A DNA stretch of 64,000 nucleotides from Paraburkholderia lacunae (GTDB taxonomy: Bacteria; Pseudomonadota; Gammaproteobacteria; Burkholderiales; Burkholderiaceae), in assembly GCF_003353175.1 (NCBI RefSeq), contig NZ_QHKS01000020.1, forward strand, positions 62,001 to 126,000, in the 5' to 3' direction. Below are positions 7,439-16,226 of this stretch, one piece after another. The notes under the pieces are model-generated. The model made no database searches and had not been told where the DNA came from. It saw only the letters and a program-made list of their open reading frames with translations. A program made the position numbers and the translations under genes. Numbering within the stretch: position 1 is the first letter of the stretch; every line of letters starts with the position of its first letter.

Positions 7439-9579
7439 GTTTGCATCTCCTGCTGTTGCACCGCCGACACTGGAAAGGTAACGGTCAGCGCAAAGCCCTT
7501 GCCACTGGAAGTGTGGATTTCGACCGTGCCGCCCAGCATGTGCGCACGCTCGCGGATGCCGAGCAAGCCAAACGATTTCTCAGCAGAGGGGGCGCAATGG
7601 CTCGCGCCCTGGCCGTTGTCCGCAATTTTCACGACGCACACGCCGCCCTCGACGTGCACCGTCAACGTGACAAGCGTCGCTTCCGCATGCCGGGCGACAT
7701 TGGTCAGCGCTTCCTGCACGATGCGAAATAGCGTCGTCGCGCCCGCCGGCGTAAAGCGGGTGTCGCCGACTTCGATCCGGCGCTCCACATCGATGCCGTA
7801 GCGGTTGGTAAAGTCATTGGCGAGCCATTCGATCGCGGGAATCAGGCCGAGATCGTCGAGCATGACCGGACGCAGGTCGGCGGCGATACGGCGCACCGAG
7901 GCCACCGTCGCGTCGATCAGCCGGCGCATGCCCCGCAGTTGCTGAAGCAGGCGCGATTCGGCGGTGTTTTCAAGCTGCTGCTCGACCGACGAAAGGTCCA
8001 TCTTGAGGGCTGTCAATTGCTGCCCGAGGTCGTCATGCAGTTCCCGTGCGATGCGGGTTTTTTCTTCTTCGCGAACGTTTTGCAGATTCGCCGAGAGTTC
8101 GCGTAACTCCTCGCGCGATTGCCGCAGCGCATTTTCCGCTTTGACCCGCTCGGTGATGTCGCGCAGCATGACCGTGTACAGCTTGTCGTCGCCGTCGCGG
8201 ATCTGCGAGATCGACGCCTCGATAGGAAACTCTTCGCCGTTGCTCCGCAAGCCGAACAGCACACGCTGCTTGCCCATTTGCCGGTCGGAGACGCCAGTCA
8301 CGCCGAACTGTTCGACGTGCCGCTCGTGCCCCGCGCGAAAGCGCTCGGGAATGAAGCGCGAGAGCGAGGTGCCGACCGCTTCCATGGCGGTGCATCCGAA
8401 CACCCGTTCAGCCGTTGGATTGAAGATGACGATGTTCTGCCGTTCGTCGATGGTGATGATGGCCTCCATCGATGACCGGATGATCCCCATCATGCGTGCC
8501 TCGTTCAGGTTCAACTGGTTGCGCGCCTCGCTCGTCGCGGCGAATCCGAGACCGCGTTCGCGGGCGATCAGGAAAGCGATGGCGCCGAACAGGCATGCCG
8601 CCGCGATGCCGGCGATCAGCACGGCGGTTTCTGCAATTTCGTCCTCGGCTCGTAGGGAGCGGCTGCTCGCTGTATAGGACAGCGTGAGCGGTTCACCGCC
8701 GACGCGCAAGGTAGCGGTTTTACGCATCATGGGCGCGCGCTCCGCGGGGTCGTCGTCCCCGGCGGCGGACGAATAAATCAGCGTGGCGGGTGTTCCGCTC
8801 AATACCTGCAGATCGATGCTTCGTTGCCGGGCGAGCGCGTTATCGAACACACGGTTGGTGTCCAGCGCCGCCACCAGAAGCCGCTTGATGGCCGCGCGCC
8901 GCGCTGGTGGCGTAGGCGGCGATCCGGTGTCCGAATACACTGGAAAGTAGACGTAGAGACGTGCGTGGGTGTTCGAGCTGGTGTCGCCGAATTGCGCTGC
9001 GCCGGCGTTGAGCGCGCTTGCTCCTGTGTCGATGGCGCGCAGCAATGCTTTACGGCTCGCGGGGGCGCTAGCCAGGTCGTAGCCGACCGGCATCCCATCG
9101 GCGGTGCCCGGCGCTATCAGCTTCACCGGCGCGACCGGTTGCGGCGCGGCGGCCTGCCCGGCCGCGCTGCCGGTGTCGTCCGTCAGGCGGGCGATGCCGG
9201 CGGCGTCCACGTCGGCGTAGCCAAGCGCGCGCACGACGGACGACGTTTCATGCAGATCGAGCTGCGCGACATATCGGTACCAGGCCTCGGCATCGACCGA
9301 GGGCGCGAAGGAGAGCAAGCCGCGCGCGCCGAGCAGCAGTGATTCGCTGGTGGCGAACTCGCGCTGCAGATCGGCGGTGATTTGCGCAGTGCGCTGATCG
9401 AAGCGGCTGTCGGCGGCGTGCAATGACTGTTCACCCACCCAGCGCCACGCGGCGAGCGCCACCGCCAGGACGAGCGCAAATGTGACCGCCGCAATAAGCT
9501 TGGGGCGGTGCTCAGGGGGCACGACCCGCCTGTGCGATGGCGATGTTCTAGCGAAGGGCGTCTTACCGCGAAAGGGCAT
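7435..9579 (-). CDS. CHASE-PAS sensor histidine kinase (HisKA_3)
   Basis: 714 aa membrane kinase. TM1 at about residues 28-45, a periplasmic CHASE-like domain, TM2 at about 318-340, one PAS domain (365-480, with IITIDERQNIVIFNPTAERV), a coiled linker, HisKA_3 with the phospho-acceptor His in ARELHDDLGQQ (about 514), and an HATPase_c domain with NVARHAEA and DNGQG. ATG 9579 is chosen because GAGG lies about 6 nt upstream; an in-frame ATG at 9648 exists. It overlaps the NarL-type gene by 4 nt. The CHASE and PAS domains mean both an external ligand and an internal signal could be read; no haem or flavin motif can be assigned from sequence alone. Confidence 0.9.
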   Translation of the reverse strand: MPFRGKTPFARTSPSHRRVVPPEHRPKLIAAVTFALVLAVALAAWRWVGEQSLHAADSRFDQRTAQITADLQREFATSESLLLGARGLLSFAPSVDAEAWYRYVAQLDLHETSSVVRALGYADVDAAGIARLTDDTGSAAGQAAAPQPVAPVKLIAPGTADGMPVGYDLASAPASRKALLRAIDTGASALNAGAAQFGDTSSNTHARLYVYFPVYSDTGSPPTPPARRAAIKRLLVAALDTNRVFDNALARQRSIDLQVLSGTPATLIYSSAAGDDDPAERAPMMRKTATLRVGGEPLTLSYTASSRSLRAEDEIAETAVLIAGIAAACLFGAIAFLIARERGLGFAATSEARNQLNLNEARMMGIIRSSMEAIITIDERQNIVIFNPTAERVFGCTAMEAVGTSLSRFIPERFRAGHERHVEQFGVTGVSDRQMGKQRVLFGLRSNGEEFPIEASISQIRDGDDKLYTVMLRDITERVKAENALRQSREELRELSANLQNVREEEKTRIARELHDDLGQQLTALKMDLSSVEQQLENTAESRLLQQLRGMRRLIDATVASVRRIAADLRPVMLDDLGLIPAIEWLANDFTNRYGIDVERRIEVGDTRFTPAGATTLFRIVQEALTNVARHAEATLVTLTVHVEGGVCVVKIADNGQGASHCAPSAEKSFGLLGIRERAHMLGGTVEIHTSSGKGFALTVTFPVSAVQQQEMQT

Positions 9580-9799
9580 GTGCGCCTCATTGGATGGTGG
9601 GCAATCCGCAACGCTGGCTGATGGCGCAGTCGCGACGCGGATCGGCAACAGTCACCGGGATTTTATTTGAATGCCGCCAACCGGAACCACGGCGGCGCCG
9701 CCTATTGTGCGCTGTCGGCACGGATCGTGCCAGTACCCGGCAATTCGCCATGGGAGCCGCGCCGCGCAAGAATACTGACGGACCGCAGACCCGCCGGGC

Positions 9800-9813
9800 T
9801 TGATCCTCGTCAA
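9800..9813. promoter_or_regulatory. FNR-type box upstream of usp (9907)
   Basis: TTGAT-CCTC-GTCAA, centred about 100 bp before ATG 9907. It is also in the divergent gap before the kinase gene (start 9579), about 227 bp from it. Confidence 0.75.
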
Positions 9814-9906
9814 GCGTATGCCGGGCTGCGAACCGCAGACTGAAAGCGCGTCGCCGCCCTGATGGCCGGGGCCGATCAGGACGGCGGCGAAGTCAAGGAG
9901 AAGGTC

Positions 9907-10383
9907 ATGTACAAACGGATTCTCGTAGCAATCGACGGCAGCCAGGCCGCGAAGCTCGCGCTCGAAGAAGCGCTAAAAATCGCCGAGGCCGCACAGGCGA
10001 TGGTGACGGCCGTATTTGTCGCCGAACATGTGGCGCAAATGGTCGATATCGGAACCGGGCTGATCGACGAACAGACACGCGATACAGCGGCGGCTGAAGC
10101 CGCGATGGCGACGCTCGAAGATGCCCGAGCGCTGTTTGAACAGCGCAACGTGCGCGGATTGACCCGGACGATTGACGCGTACGGCGAAGACGTCGTCACC
10201 GTCCTCTGCCGTGTGGCACAAGAGTGCGAAGCCGATCTCGTGGCGATGGGCACGCATGGGCGGCATGGCATCGGCCGGTTGTTGCTCGGCAGTGTCGCCG
10301 AGGCGTTTTTGCGGCGTGCCGAGATGCCCGTTCTACTGGTTCGGCGCGCACGGGACATGGATGAGATCCCGTCGACCCTGTAA
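9907..10383 (+). CDS. universal stress protein (single UspA domain)
   Basis: 158 aa, cytoplasmic. It begins YKRILVAIDGSQ and ends with the nucleotide-binding signature GTHGRHGIGRLLLGS, then VAEAFLRRAEMPVLLV, so it is an ATP-binding-type Usp. ATG 9907 has AAGGAGAAGG upstream. It is divergent from the kinase gene and has an FNR box about 100 bp upstream. Usps of this kind support survival during growth arrest and oxygen limitation; the target is unknown. Confidence 0.92.
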   Translation: MYKRILVAIDGSQAAKLALEEALKIAEAAQAMVTAVFVAEHVAQMVDIGTGLIDEQTRDTAAAEAAMATLEDARALFEQRNVRGLTRTIDAYGEDVVTVLCRVAQECEADLVAMGTHGRHGIGRLLLGSVAEAFLRRAEMPVLLVRRARDMDEIPSTL

Positions 10384-10418
10384 TAACGCGGTGGCGCACC
10401 GGTGCACCGGCGGAATCC

Positions 10419-10450
10419 AAAAAAAAAGCGCCCTCGAAAACCGGGCGCTT
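10419..10450 (-). terminator. intrinsic terminator for the minus-strand usp operon
   Basis: On the minus strand, a GC-rich stem (GCGCCC/GGGCGC at 10428-10433 and 10443-10448) is followed by nine Ts, seen as the A-run at 10419-10427. It lies 46 bp past the stop of the tandem-Usp gene at 10496 and may also slow + strand transcripts from the usp at 9907. Confidence 0.85.
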
Positions 10451-10495
10451 CACGTTGCGCGAGGGTCACTTTCGCGCAATTCCTGAATGGTTCGG

Positions 10496-11323
10496 TCAAT
10501 GCGACATCAGTACCGGCACGGTCATCGATTGCAGCATGAGCTGTGTGACGCCGCCAAGCAGCAGTTCCTGCGCGCGTGCATGCCCGTACGCGCCCATCAC
10601 CAGCAGATCGATATGACGATCGGCCACCATGTTCAGCAGCATGGCGCCTGTAGGGACGCCGGCCACCTTGAGCACGGCCGAAAATCCCGCCTGGATGCCG
10701 TGGCGTTCGAGCCAGGCGGCGACGTCGATGCCGGCTGGCGCCTCACTACCCTGGTGTCGTTGCACGGTCATCACGGTGACGAATTTCGCGCGCTCGATCA
10801 CCGGCAACGCATCGGCCATGGCCCGGGCGCTCTCGCGGCCGCCGTCCCACGCGATCAGCACGTTTTCGGCGAACGAACGGACGGCCCCGGCATAGGGCAG
10901 CACAATGCCGGGGCGGCCCGAGCTCATCAGCACGTCCTCGACAAAATGGTGCGCGATGTAGGACGAAGGGTCGTCCGGATCATACTGGCCGAGAATCAGG
11001 AGGTCGGCGTGGCGCGCGTGCAGGACCGCCGTTTCCACCGCCGGCCCTGCCGGCGCCCGCCATTCCACGCTCCGCCCGGCTCGTTCCGCCGCCGCCAGGA
11101 AACGCGCTTGCGCGCCTTTGAGGTGGGTATCGCGCTGCGCTTCGCGAATCGCGGCCCACGCGCCTTCGCCGTGAAGAAACATCGGCTGCGTCAGATCCTG
11201 ACAAACCACATACAGGCCGATCAGATGCGCGTCGTGCTGGCTGGCCAGTTCAAGCGCGAATTCAATCCGCGCGGCGCTATGGGTGCTGTCGTCGAGATGC
11301 ACCAGCAGGGTTTTGCAGGTCAT
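10496..11323 (-). CDS. tandem-domain universal stress protein A
   Basis: 275 aa with two Usp domains. Domain 1 (1-140) starts CKTLLVHLDDS and lacks the classic G-x2-G-x9-GS loop. Domain 2 (about 155-275) contains VLIAWDGGRES and MGAYGHARAQELLLGGVTQL, and ends QSMTVPVLMSH. Its ATG overlaps the stop of the upstream usp by 4 nt (ATGA), so translation is coupled. The last 34 bp of the gene are almost identical to the end of the paralogue at 11866, which suggests duplication with later exchange. Confidence 0.9.
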   Translation of the reverse strand: MTCKTLLVHLDDSTHSAARIEFALELASQHDAHLIGLYVVCQDLTQPMFLHGEGAWAAIREAQRDTHLKGAQARFLAAAERAGRSVEWRAPAGPAVETAVLHARHADLLILGQYDPDDPSSYIAHHFVEDVLMSSGRPGIVLPYAGAVRSFAENVLIAWDGGRESARAMADALPVIERAKFVTVMTVQRHQGSEAPAGIDVAAWLERHGIQAGFSAVLKVAGVPTGAMLLNMVADRHIDLLVMGAYGHARAQELLLGGVTQLMLQSMTVPVLMSH

Positions 11324-11823
11324 GACGGCTCCTTGATGGGTTCGGCCGCCTGTGCACCGCTTGCCACGGGTTTGCCGCTGTGCGTCGGGATCATCAGCAC
11401 CGCGCACTGTGCGATGCGCAGAAAACATTCGGCGACACTGCCGAGCACCAGCCGCTGGAAGCCTCTCCGCCCATGCGTGCCCGTCACCACCAGGTCGGCC
11501 TTGAAATCGTTTGCCGCGCGCAGGATGCAATGCGCGACGTCGTCACCCGACAGGGCGGTTTCGATGATGCGGGGCGTACCCTGCACACCGGCTCGCTTCA
11601 TGCTCGCGACGGCGTTCTCGATCACATTTGCGCCTTGCTCCAATAGTGCATTGCGGGCATGGGGCAGGTCGCAACCGGGCACGTCATACACCAGCAACGG
11701 GACGTCCACGACAAAAAGGGGCTGCAGTTTTGCGCCGGCGTCGCGCGCGAGCTGCAACGCTGCTTCGAAGGCGCGCGTGGACGTTTCACTGCCGTCGACC
11801 GCGACCAGAATCTGCTGATACAT
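11320..11823 (-). CDS. universal stress protein (single domain)
   Basis: 167 aa beginning YQQILVAVDGSET, with the nucleotide-binding loop GTHGRRGFQRLVLGSVAECF. A 20-residue tail (HSGKPVASGAQAAEPIKEPS) extends beyond the usual end. It lies between the two tandem-Usp genes: 42 bp after the stop of the one at 11866, and overlapping the start of the one at 10496. The three make one operon under the FNR box at 12776. Confidence 0.92.
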   Translation of the reverse strand: MYQQILVAVDGSETSTRAFEAALQLARDAGAKLQPLFVVDVPLLVYDVPGCDLPHARNALLEQGANVIENAVASMKRAGVQGTPRIIETALSGDDVAHCILRAANDFKADLVVTGTHGRRGFQRLVLGSVAECFLRIAQCAVLMIPTHSGKPVASGAQAAEPIKEPS

Positions 11824-11865
11824 GGCGAACTCTCCTGAATGGAACTGACTCGGCGCTTCCGTTCA

Positions 11866-12702
11866 TCAATGCGACATCAGTACCGGCACAGTCATCGATT
11901 GGAGGATGGTGCGGGTCGCTCCGCCCATCGCCAGCTCCTGCCAGCGGGTATGGCCGTAGCCGCCCATCACGAGCAGATCCGCACCGATCCCGGAGGCCTG
12001 CGACAGCAGCGCGTCGCCGATCGACGCGCCAGTGCCGGCTTCGATATCCTTGACCTCGACGTCGATGCCATGCCGGGCGATGAGCGTCGCGATGTCCGCA
12101 CCCGGAATGCGTGGGCGCGACTCGCCACGCGCGCTGTTGACGGTGACGACCGTGGTGGTTTTCGCCGCGCGCATGAACGGCAGCGCATCGTGGACCGCGC
12201 GGGTGGCTTCGCGGCTACCGTCCCAGCCGACCATCACGTGTGTGCCGGGCGATGTGACGCTGCTGGCGTAGGGCACCAGCAACACCGGACGACCTGCGGA
12301 CATGATCAGGTTTTCAGGAAAATAGTCGCCGACATACGATTCCGGATCGTGCGGGTCGTCCTGGCCGGCGATGATCAGATCGGCGCACCGACCGCGCTGC
12401 GGCACGGCGAGCTTTGCCGGGGCCTCGACGGCAATCCACTCGCCGGCGACCTCCGCGCGGCTCAACTCCGCATGAAAGAGCCGCTCGAGCGCGCCGCGGC
12501 GTTCCGCGCGCAGCTGCTCGTGCGTGCCGTAGTATTCGGCGGTTCCGGCCATCACGTAGAGCGAGCGCGGATCGGGCGTGAACACCGCAAACACGCCAGT
12601 CAGATGGGCGCCGAACTGCCTGGCGAGGCGCAGCGCGAGTTCGAATCGGGGATGCGCATGCTGACTCATATCCAGATGGACGACGATGGTCTTGTAGGTC
12701 AT
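11866..12702 (-). CDS. tandem-domain universal stress protein B
   Basis: 278 aa with two Usp domains: YKTIVVHLDMSQ at the N-terminus and VMVGWDGSREATR in the second half, then MGGYGHTRWQELAMGGATRT and the same QSMTVPVLMSH ending as its paralogue at 10496. It is the first gene of a three-usp operon read leftwards, with an excellent FNR box centred 80 bp upstream of its ATG. Confidence 0.9.
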   Translation of the reverse strand: MTYKTIVVHLDMSQHAHPRFELALRLARQFGAHLTGVFAVFTPDPRSLYVMAGTAEYYGTHEQLRAERRGALERLFHAELSRAEVAGEWIAVEAPAKLAVPQRGRCADLIIAGQDDPHDPESYVGDYFPENLIMSAGRPVLLVPYASSVTSPGTHVMVGWDGSREATRAVHDALPFMRAAKTTTVVTVNSARGESRPRIPGADIATLIARHGIDVEVKDIEAGTGASIGDALLSQASGIGADLLVMGGYGHTRWQELAMGGATRTILQSMTVPVLMSH

Positions 12703-12775
12703 TGCAACGCTCCAGAAGTGGAAGAGTGGCGCATGAAGGCATGATCTGAGTCTATGAGCCGGGAGGCCGGCGGTG

Positions 12776-12789
12776 TTGATTCAGATCAA
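12776..12789. promoter_or_regulatory. FNR box upstream of the three-usp operon
   Basis: TTGAT-TCAG-ATCAA, an exact match to the FNR consensus. It is centred about 80 bp upstream of ATG 12702 on the minus strand and lies in the 151-bp gap after fabI. Confidence 0.85.
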
Positions 12790-12853
12790 CGGTGCGCTAG
12801 CGCCCGATTAGCGCCCGATACTCGATCTACGTTGCGCCGGGTGCAATCCGCTG

Positions 12854-13627
12854 TCAGGCCACCACGTGAAAGCCCGCGTCCGCGTAAACCGTCGAGCCGG
12901 TCAGCGTCATGCCCACCTCGCTCGCGAGCACGGCGGCGATCCGGCCGATTTCCTCGATCGTGACGAGGTGCTGTGCCGGCGTTCGCGCGCGGACCTCATC
13001 GAGCAATCCGTCGAAGTGGTCGATACCCGACGCGGCACGTGTTTTCACCGCGCCAGCGGAGATCGCGTGGACATGAATGCGGCGCGCCGCCAGATCGGCT
13101 GCGAGATAGCGGACGCTCGACTCGAGCGCCGCCTTCACTGGTCCCATCACGTTGTAGTGATCGACTGCGCGCTCGGCGCCGTAAAAACTCACGGTCATCA
13201 GGCTTCCACCGCCGGACATCAGCGGCAGCGCGAGCTTCGTCATGCGGATAAACGAGTGGCACGACACATCCATTGCGAGTGCGAAGCCGTCGGCAGAGCA
13301 ATCGACGAGGCTCGCGTGCAAGTCGTCGCCGGGTGCGAACGCGATCGAATGAAGGACAAAATCGAGTCGTCCCCAATCCTGCGAGAGTCGTTCGAACACC
13401 GCTTCCAGTTGCCCGGCAACACGGACGTCGCACGGCATAACAATTGCAGCCTGGAGCGCCTCGGCGACCGGCCGGACAAAAGGTTCGGCCTTTTCGTTCA
13501 GGTAGGTCACGGCCAGTTCCGCACCGGCCTCGCGAAATGACGCCGCGCAACCGGCGGCGATACTGTGCTCGTTGGCGATGCCGACAACGAGTCCACGCTT
13601 GCCCGTAAGATCGATGATTGGCTTCAT
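12854..13627 (-). CDS. fabI: enoyl-ACP reductase FabI-type SDR
   Basis: 257 aa NADH-dependent trans-2-enoyl-ACP reductase fold. The glycine-rich segment is GLVVGIANEHSIA, the HSIAFAPGDD block follows, and the active site has the FabI spacing of SFYGAERA, then DHYNVMGPVKAALE (Tyr-x6-Lys). ISAGAVKTRAASGI is also typical. Its ATG overlaps the ackA stop by 4 nt, so it is the last gene of phaC-(maoC-pta)-ackA-fabI. Burkholderia usually carries another fabI elsewhere, so this is probably a second reductase used at low oxygen. Reduction of enoyl-CoA from the linked hydratase is possible but unproven. Confidence 0.85.
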   Translation of the reverse strand: MKPIIDLTGKRGLVVGIANEHSIAAGCAASFREAGAELAVTYLNEKAEPFVRPVAEALQAAIVMPCDVRVAGQLEAVFERLSQDWGRLDFVLHSIAFAPGDDLHASLVDCSADGFALAMDVSCHSFIRMTKLALPLMSGGGSLMTVSFYGAERAVDHYNVMGPVKAALESSVRYLAADLAARRIHVHAISAGAVKTRAASGIDHFDGLLDEVRARTPAQHLVTIEEIGRIAAVLASEVGMTLTGSTVYADAGFHVVA

Positions 13628-14817
13628 GACTTGGCCGCCTCGCGGTGGTGCACCGTGACAGCCTCGTCGGCGATGATCTGCTCTTCGTCGGTGGGCAGCA
13701 CGAGAACGGTGACCCGGCTGCGTGTGCTGCTGATGACGCCGGCGTTGACGCCGTTGGCGTACGGGTCGAGTTCGACGCCGAGCCATGCGAGCCGTTCGCA
13801 TATGGCGGCGCGTACTTCAGGCTGGTGTTCGCCGATGCCGGCCGTGAACACGAAACTGTCCAGACCGCCCAGCGTGGCGGCAAGCCGCGCCGTCTCGCCG
13901 GCAATGCGGAACGCAAAGAGATCAAGTGCTTCGCGAGCCTCGGGACGCTCGCTTGCCAGCAGCTCACGACTGTCCGCACTGATGCCGGAAACGCCAAGCA
14001 GACCGGATTGCTCGTACAGCATCGTCTCGACTTTCTTGACGTCGAGGGCCTTCTGGTCGAGCAGATGGAGCACGACACCGGCATCGAGCACGCCGCAGCG
14101 GGTCGACATCGGGATGCCGTCGAGCGTCGAAAAACCCATGCTGGAGTCGCGACTCAGACCCGCCTCCAGCGCGCACAGACTTGCGCCGCTGCCCAGGTGT
14201 GCGGCGATGATCTTGCCGCGGGCGCGGTGCGGGAACTGACGCGCGAACTGGCCGATGACGAACTGATAGGAGAGGCCATGAAAACCGTAACGCTTGATGC
14301 CCTGGTCGAAGAGCCGGCGCGGAATCGCAAAGCGCCGCACGAGATCGGTCTGGGTGCGGTGAAATGCCGTGTCGAACGACGCCGTCTGCAGGAGATGCGG
14401 CCGCAGATGCCGGATGGCGCGGATGAGCCGCACACTCTGTGGCTGGTGCAGCGGGGCAAGCGGCACGAGCTCGGCGATGGCCGCGAGCGTTGCGTCGTCG
14501 ATCGCCACGGGCCCGCCGAAACGATCGCCGCCGTGCACCACGCGATGGCCGACGCAAACCAGATCGTCGAGGGGAAAGTGTGCGGCGAACCATCCGAGTG
14601 TCTCGTCGAGGACTTCGTGAAGGTCGTCGCTGACGGCCGCTTTGAGCGGGATCTCGTTCGCCCTGTCGCCATGGACGAGATGAAGGCGCAACGGCTGATG
14701 CCGCAAATCGATCAAGCCGTGACCGATTCTCGACGCCGAACTGTCCAGTACGCTGTACAGGCCGATCTTGATGGTTGAGGAGCCAGGATTGAAAGTCAGC
14801 AGGAGTGGGGCGCTCAT
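13624..14817 (-). CDS. ackA: acetate kinase
   Basis: 397 aa, normal length. It makes ATP from acetyl phosphate and ADP. Visible motifs: FNPGSSTIK at the N-terminus, HRVVHGG, FDTAFH, RYGFHGLSYQ, HLGSGASLCAL and FTAGIGEHQPEVR, in the order of the acetate-kinase family. It overlaps the genes on both sides by 4 nt (ATGA at 14814 and 13624), so translation is coupled with the phosphotransacylase and fabI. Together they give substrate-level ATP when respiration is limited. Confidence 0.95.
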   Translation of the reverse strand: MSAPLLLTFNPGSSTIKIGLYSVLDSSASRIGHGLIDLRHQPLRLHLVHGDRANEIPLKAAVSDDLHEVLDETLGWFAAHFPLDDLVCVGHRVVHGGDRFGGPVAIDDATLAAIAELVPLAPLHQPQSVRLIRAIRHLRPHLLQTASFDTAFHRTQTDLVRRFAIPRRLFDQGIKRYGFHGLSYQFVIGQFARQFPHRARGKIIAAHLGSGASLCALEAGLSRDSSMGFSTLDGIPMSTRCGVLDAGVVLHLLDQKALDVKKVETMLYEQSGLLGVSGISADSRELLASERPEAREALDLFAFRIAGETARLAATLGGLDSFVFTAGIGEHQPEVRAAICERLAWLGVELDPYANGVNAGVISSTRSRVTVLVLPTDEEQIIADEAVTVHHREAAKS

Positions 14818-16217
14818 GATCGGATCGGGCCTCCCGGAGTGCGTTCGGCCGCCAGCTTGGCGAGCGCTGCGGAAGCGAGACGCACCCGCATGCTGTCGGC
14901 GCGGCTCGTGACGATGACCGGCAGGCGCGCGCCGAGCACAAGGCCCGCCGCGTCGGCGCCGGCGAAGTACATGAGTTGCTTGGCGAGCATGTTGCCAGCC
15001 TCCAGATCAGGCACCAGCAGAATGTCCGCCTGACCCGCGACGGGCGAATTGATTTGCTTGGTTTTCGCCGCCGCGAAGCTGATGGCGTTGTCGAACGCAA
15101 GCGGGCCGTCGACCAGCGCCCCGGTGATCTGGCCACGTGCGGCCATCACGGTGAGCGCGGCCGCGTCGAGCGTGGTCGGCATTCTGGCGTTGACCGTTTC
15201 CACGGCGGCGAGCACCGCGACTCGCGGCAGTTCGACGCCCATGACATGCAGCAGGTCAATCGCGTTCTGGCAGATGTCGCGCTTGTGCTCGAGCGACGGC
15301 GCGATATTGACCGCTGCATCGGTGACGACCAGCGGCTTCGAATAGGCCGGCACGTCCATCGCATAGACATGGCTGATGCGCCGCGCGGTGCGCAGGCCGG
15401 ATGCCGGCGCGACGACCGCGGCGAGCAACTCGTCCGTATGAAGGCTGCCTTTCATTAACGCGGCAACTTTACCGGCCGCCCCCAGTTCGACTGCACGGGC
15501 CGCCGCCGCGTGACTGTGCTCGACCGCCTCGATCGGCATGCCGTCGAGACTCACGTCGGCCGCCTCCGCGGCGGCGCGGATTTTTGCCTCGGGGCCGACC
15601 AGCACGGGCTCGAGCAGGCCTTCGTCGCGGGCCTCGAGCGCCGCCATGATGGCCTCCACGGAGCACGGATGGACGATCGCGGTACGCAGCGCGGGACGGG
15701 CGCGCGCCTCGTGGATGAACGCCTCGTAGCGGTCGTGCCGCCGTACCGAGACGTCGGGGCGCGGCGCGGACGGCCACGCAACCGGTGTTGACGGGGCGAT
15801 CACGGTCGCCGTGCCTAGCAACACCACGTCGCCCGCCTGATTCGTGCAACAGGTGTCGAGCAGGACGATGCGCTTGTCCGGGCGCTTTTCCTTCACGGTC
15901 ACGGTCGCCGTGACGGTGTCGCCTGGCGCGACTGGGCGGCGGAACTGCAAGGTCTGGTCGAGATAGATGGTGCCCGGGCCGGGCAGCCTCGTGCCGAGCA
16001 GGGCGGAGATCAGCGCGGCGGTCCACATGCCGTGAACTACCACGTGACCGAACAGGTCGCCCGATGCGAAAGCCGCATCCACATGCGCGGGGTTGATATC
16101 GCCGGACATGGCGGCGAACAGATCGATGTCGTTTTGCGCGGCCACGCGCACGAGTGAGGCCGATTCGCCGATCGCGAGTTCATCGAAAGTCCGGTTGCGC
16201 AACAGGTTGTCGTTCAC
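14814..16217 (-). CDS. MaoC-like hydratase / phosphate acyltransferase fusion
   Basis: 467 aa in two parts. Residues 1-135 are a MaoC hot-dog domain with SGDINPAHVD, so D40 and H45 fit the Asp-x4-His catalytic pair of (R)-specific enoyl-CoA hydratases. Residues 160-467 are a phosphate acetyl/butyryltransferase (SLEHKRDICQNA, GALVDGPLAFDNA, ADILLVPDLEAGNMLAKQL). The product may pass acyl groups between CoA, phosphate and the PHA pathway. It lies 9 bp after phaC and overlaps ackA by 4 nt. Acyl specificity (acetyl or butyryl) cannot be settled from sequence. Confidence 0.88.
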   Translation of the reverse strand: MNDNLLRNRTFDELAIGESASLVRVAAQNDIDLFAAMSGDINPAHVDAAFASGDLFGHVVVHGMWTAALISALLGTRLPGPGTIYLDQTLQFRRPVAPGDTVTATVTVKEKRPDKRIVLLDTCCTNQAGDVVLLGTATVIAPSTPVAWPSAPRPDVSVRRHDRYEAFIHEARARPALRTAIVHPCSVEAIMAALEARDEGLLEPVLVGPEAKIRAAAEAADVSLDGMPIEAVEHSHAAAARAVELGAAGKVAALMKGSLHTDELLAAVVAPASGLRTARRISHVYAMDVPAYSKPLVVTDAAVNIAPSLEHKRDICQNAIDLLHVMGVELPRVAVLAAVETVNARMPTTLDAAALTVMAARGQITGALVDGPLAFDNAISFAAAKTKQINSPVAGQADILLVPDLEAGNMLAKQLMYFAGADAAGLVLGARLPVIVTSRADSMRVRLASAALAKLAAERTPGGPIRS

Positions 16218-16226
16218 GAGCGCTCC

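Noticed and set aside
13310..13345. Triclosan-resistance-like Ala in HSIAFAPGD of FabI
   Set aside because: Ala is common at this place in FabI enzymes that are inhibited by triclosan, so nothing follows from it.
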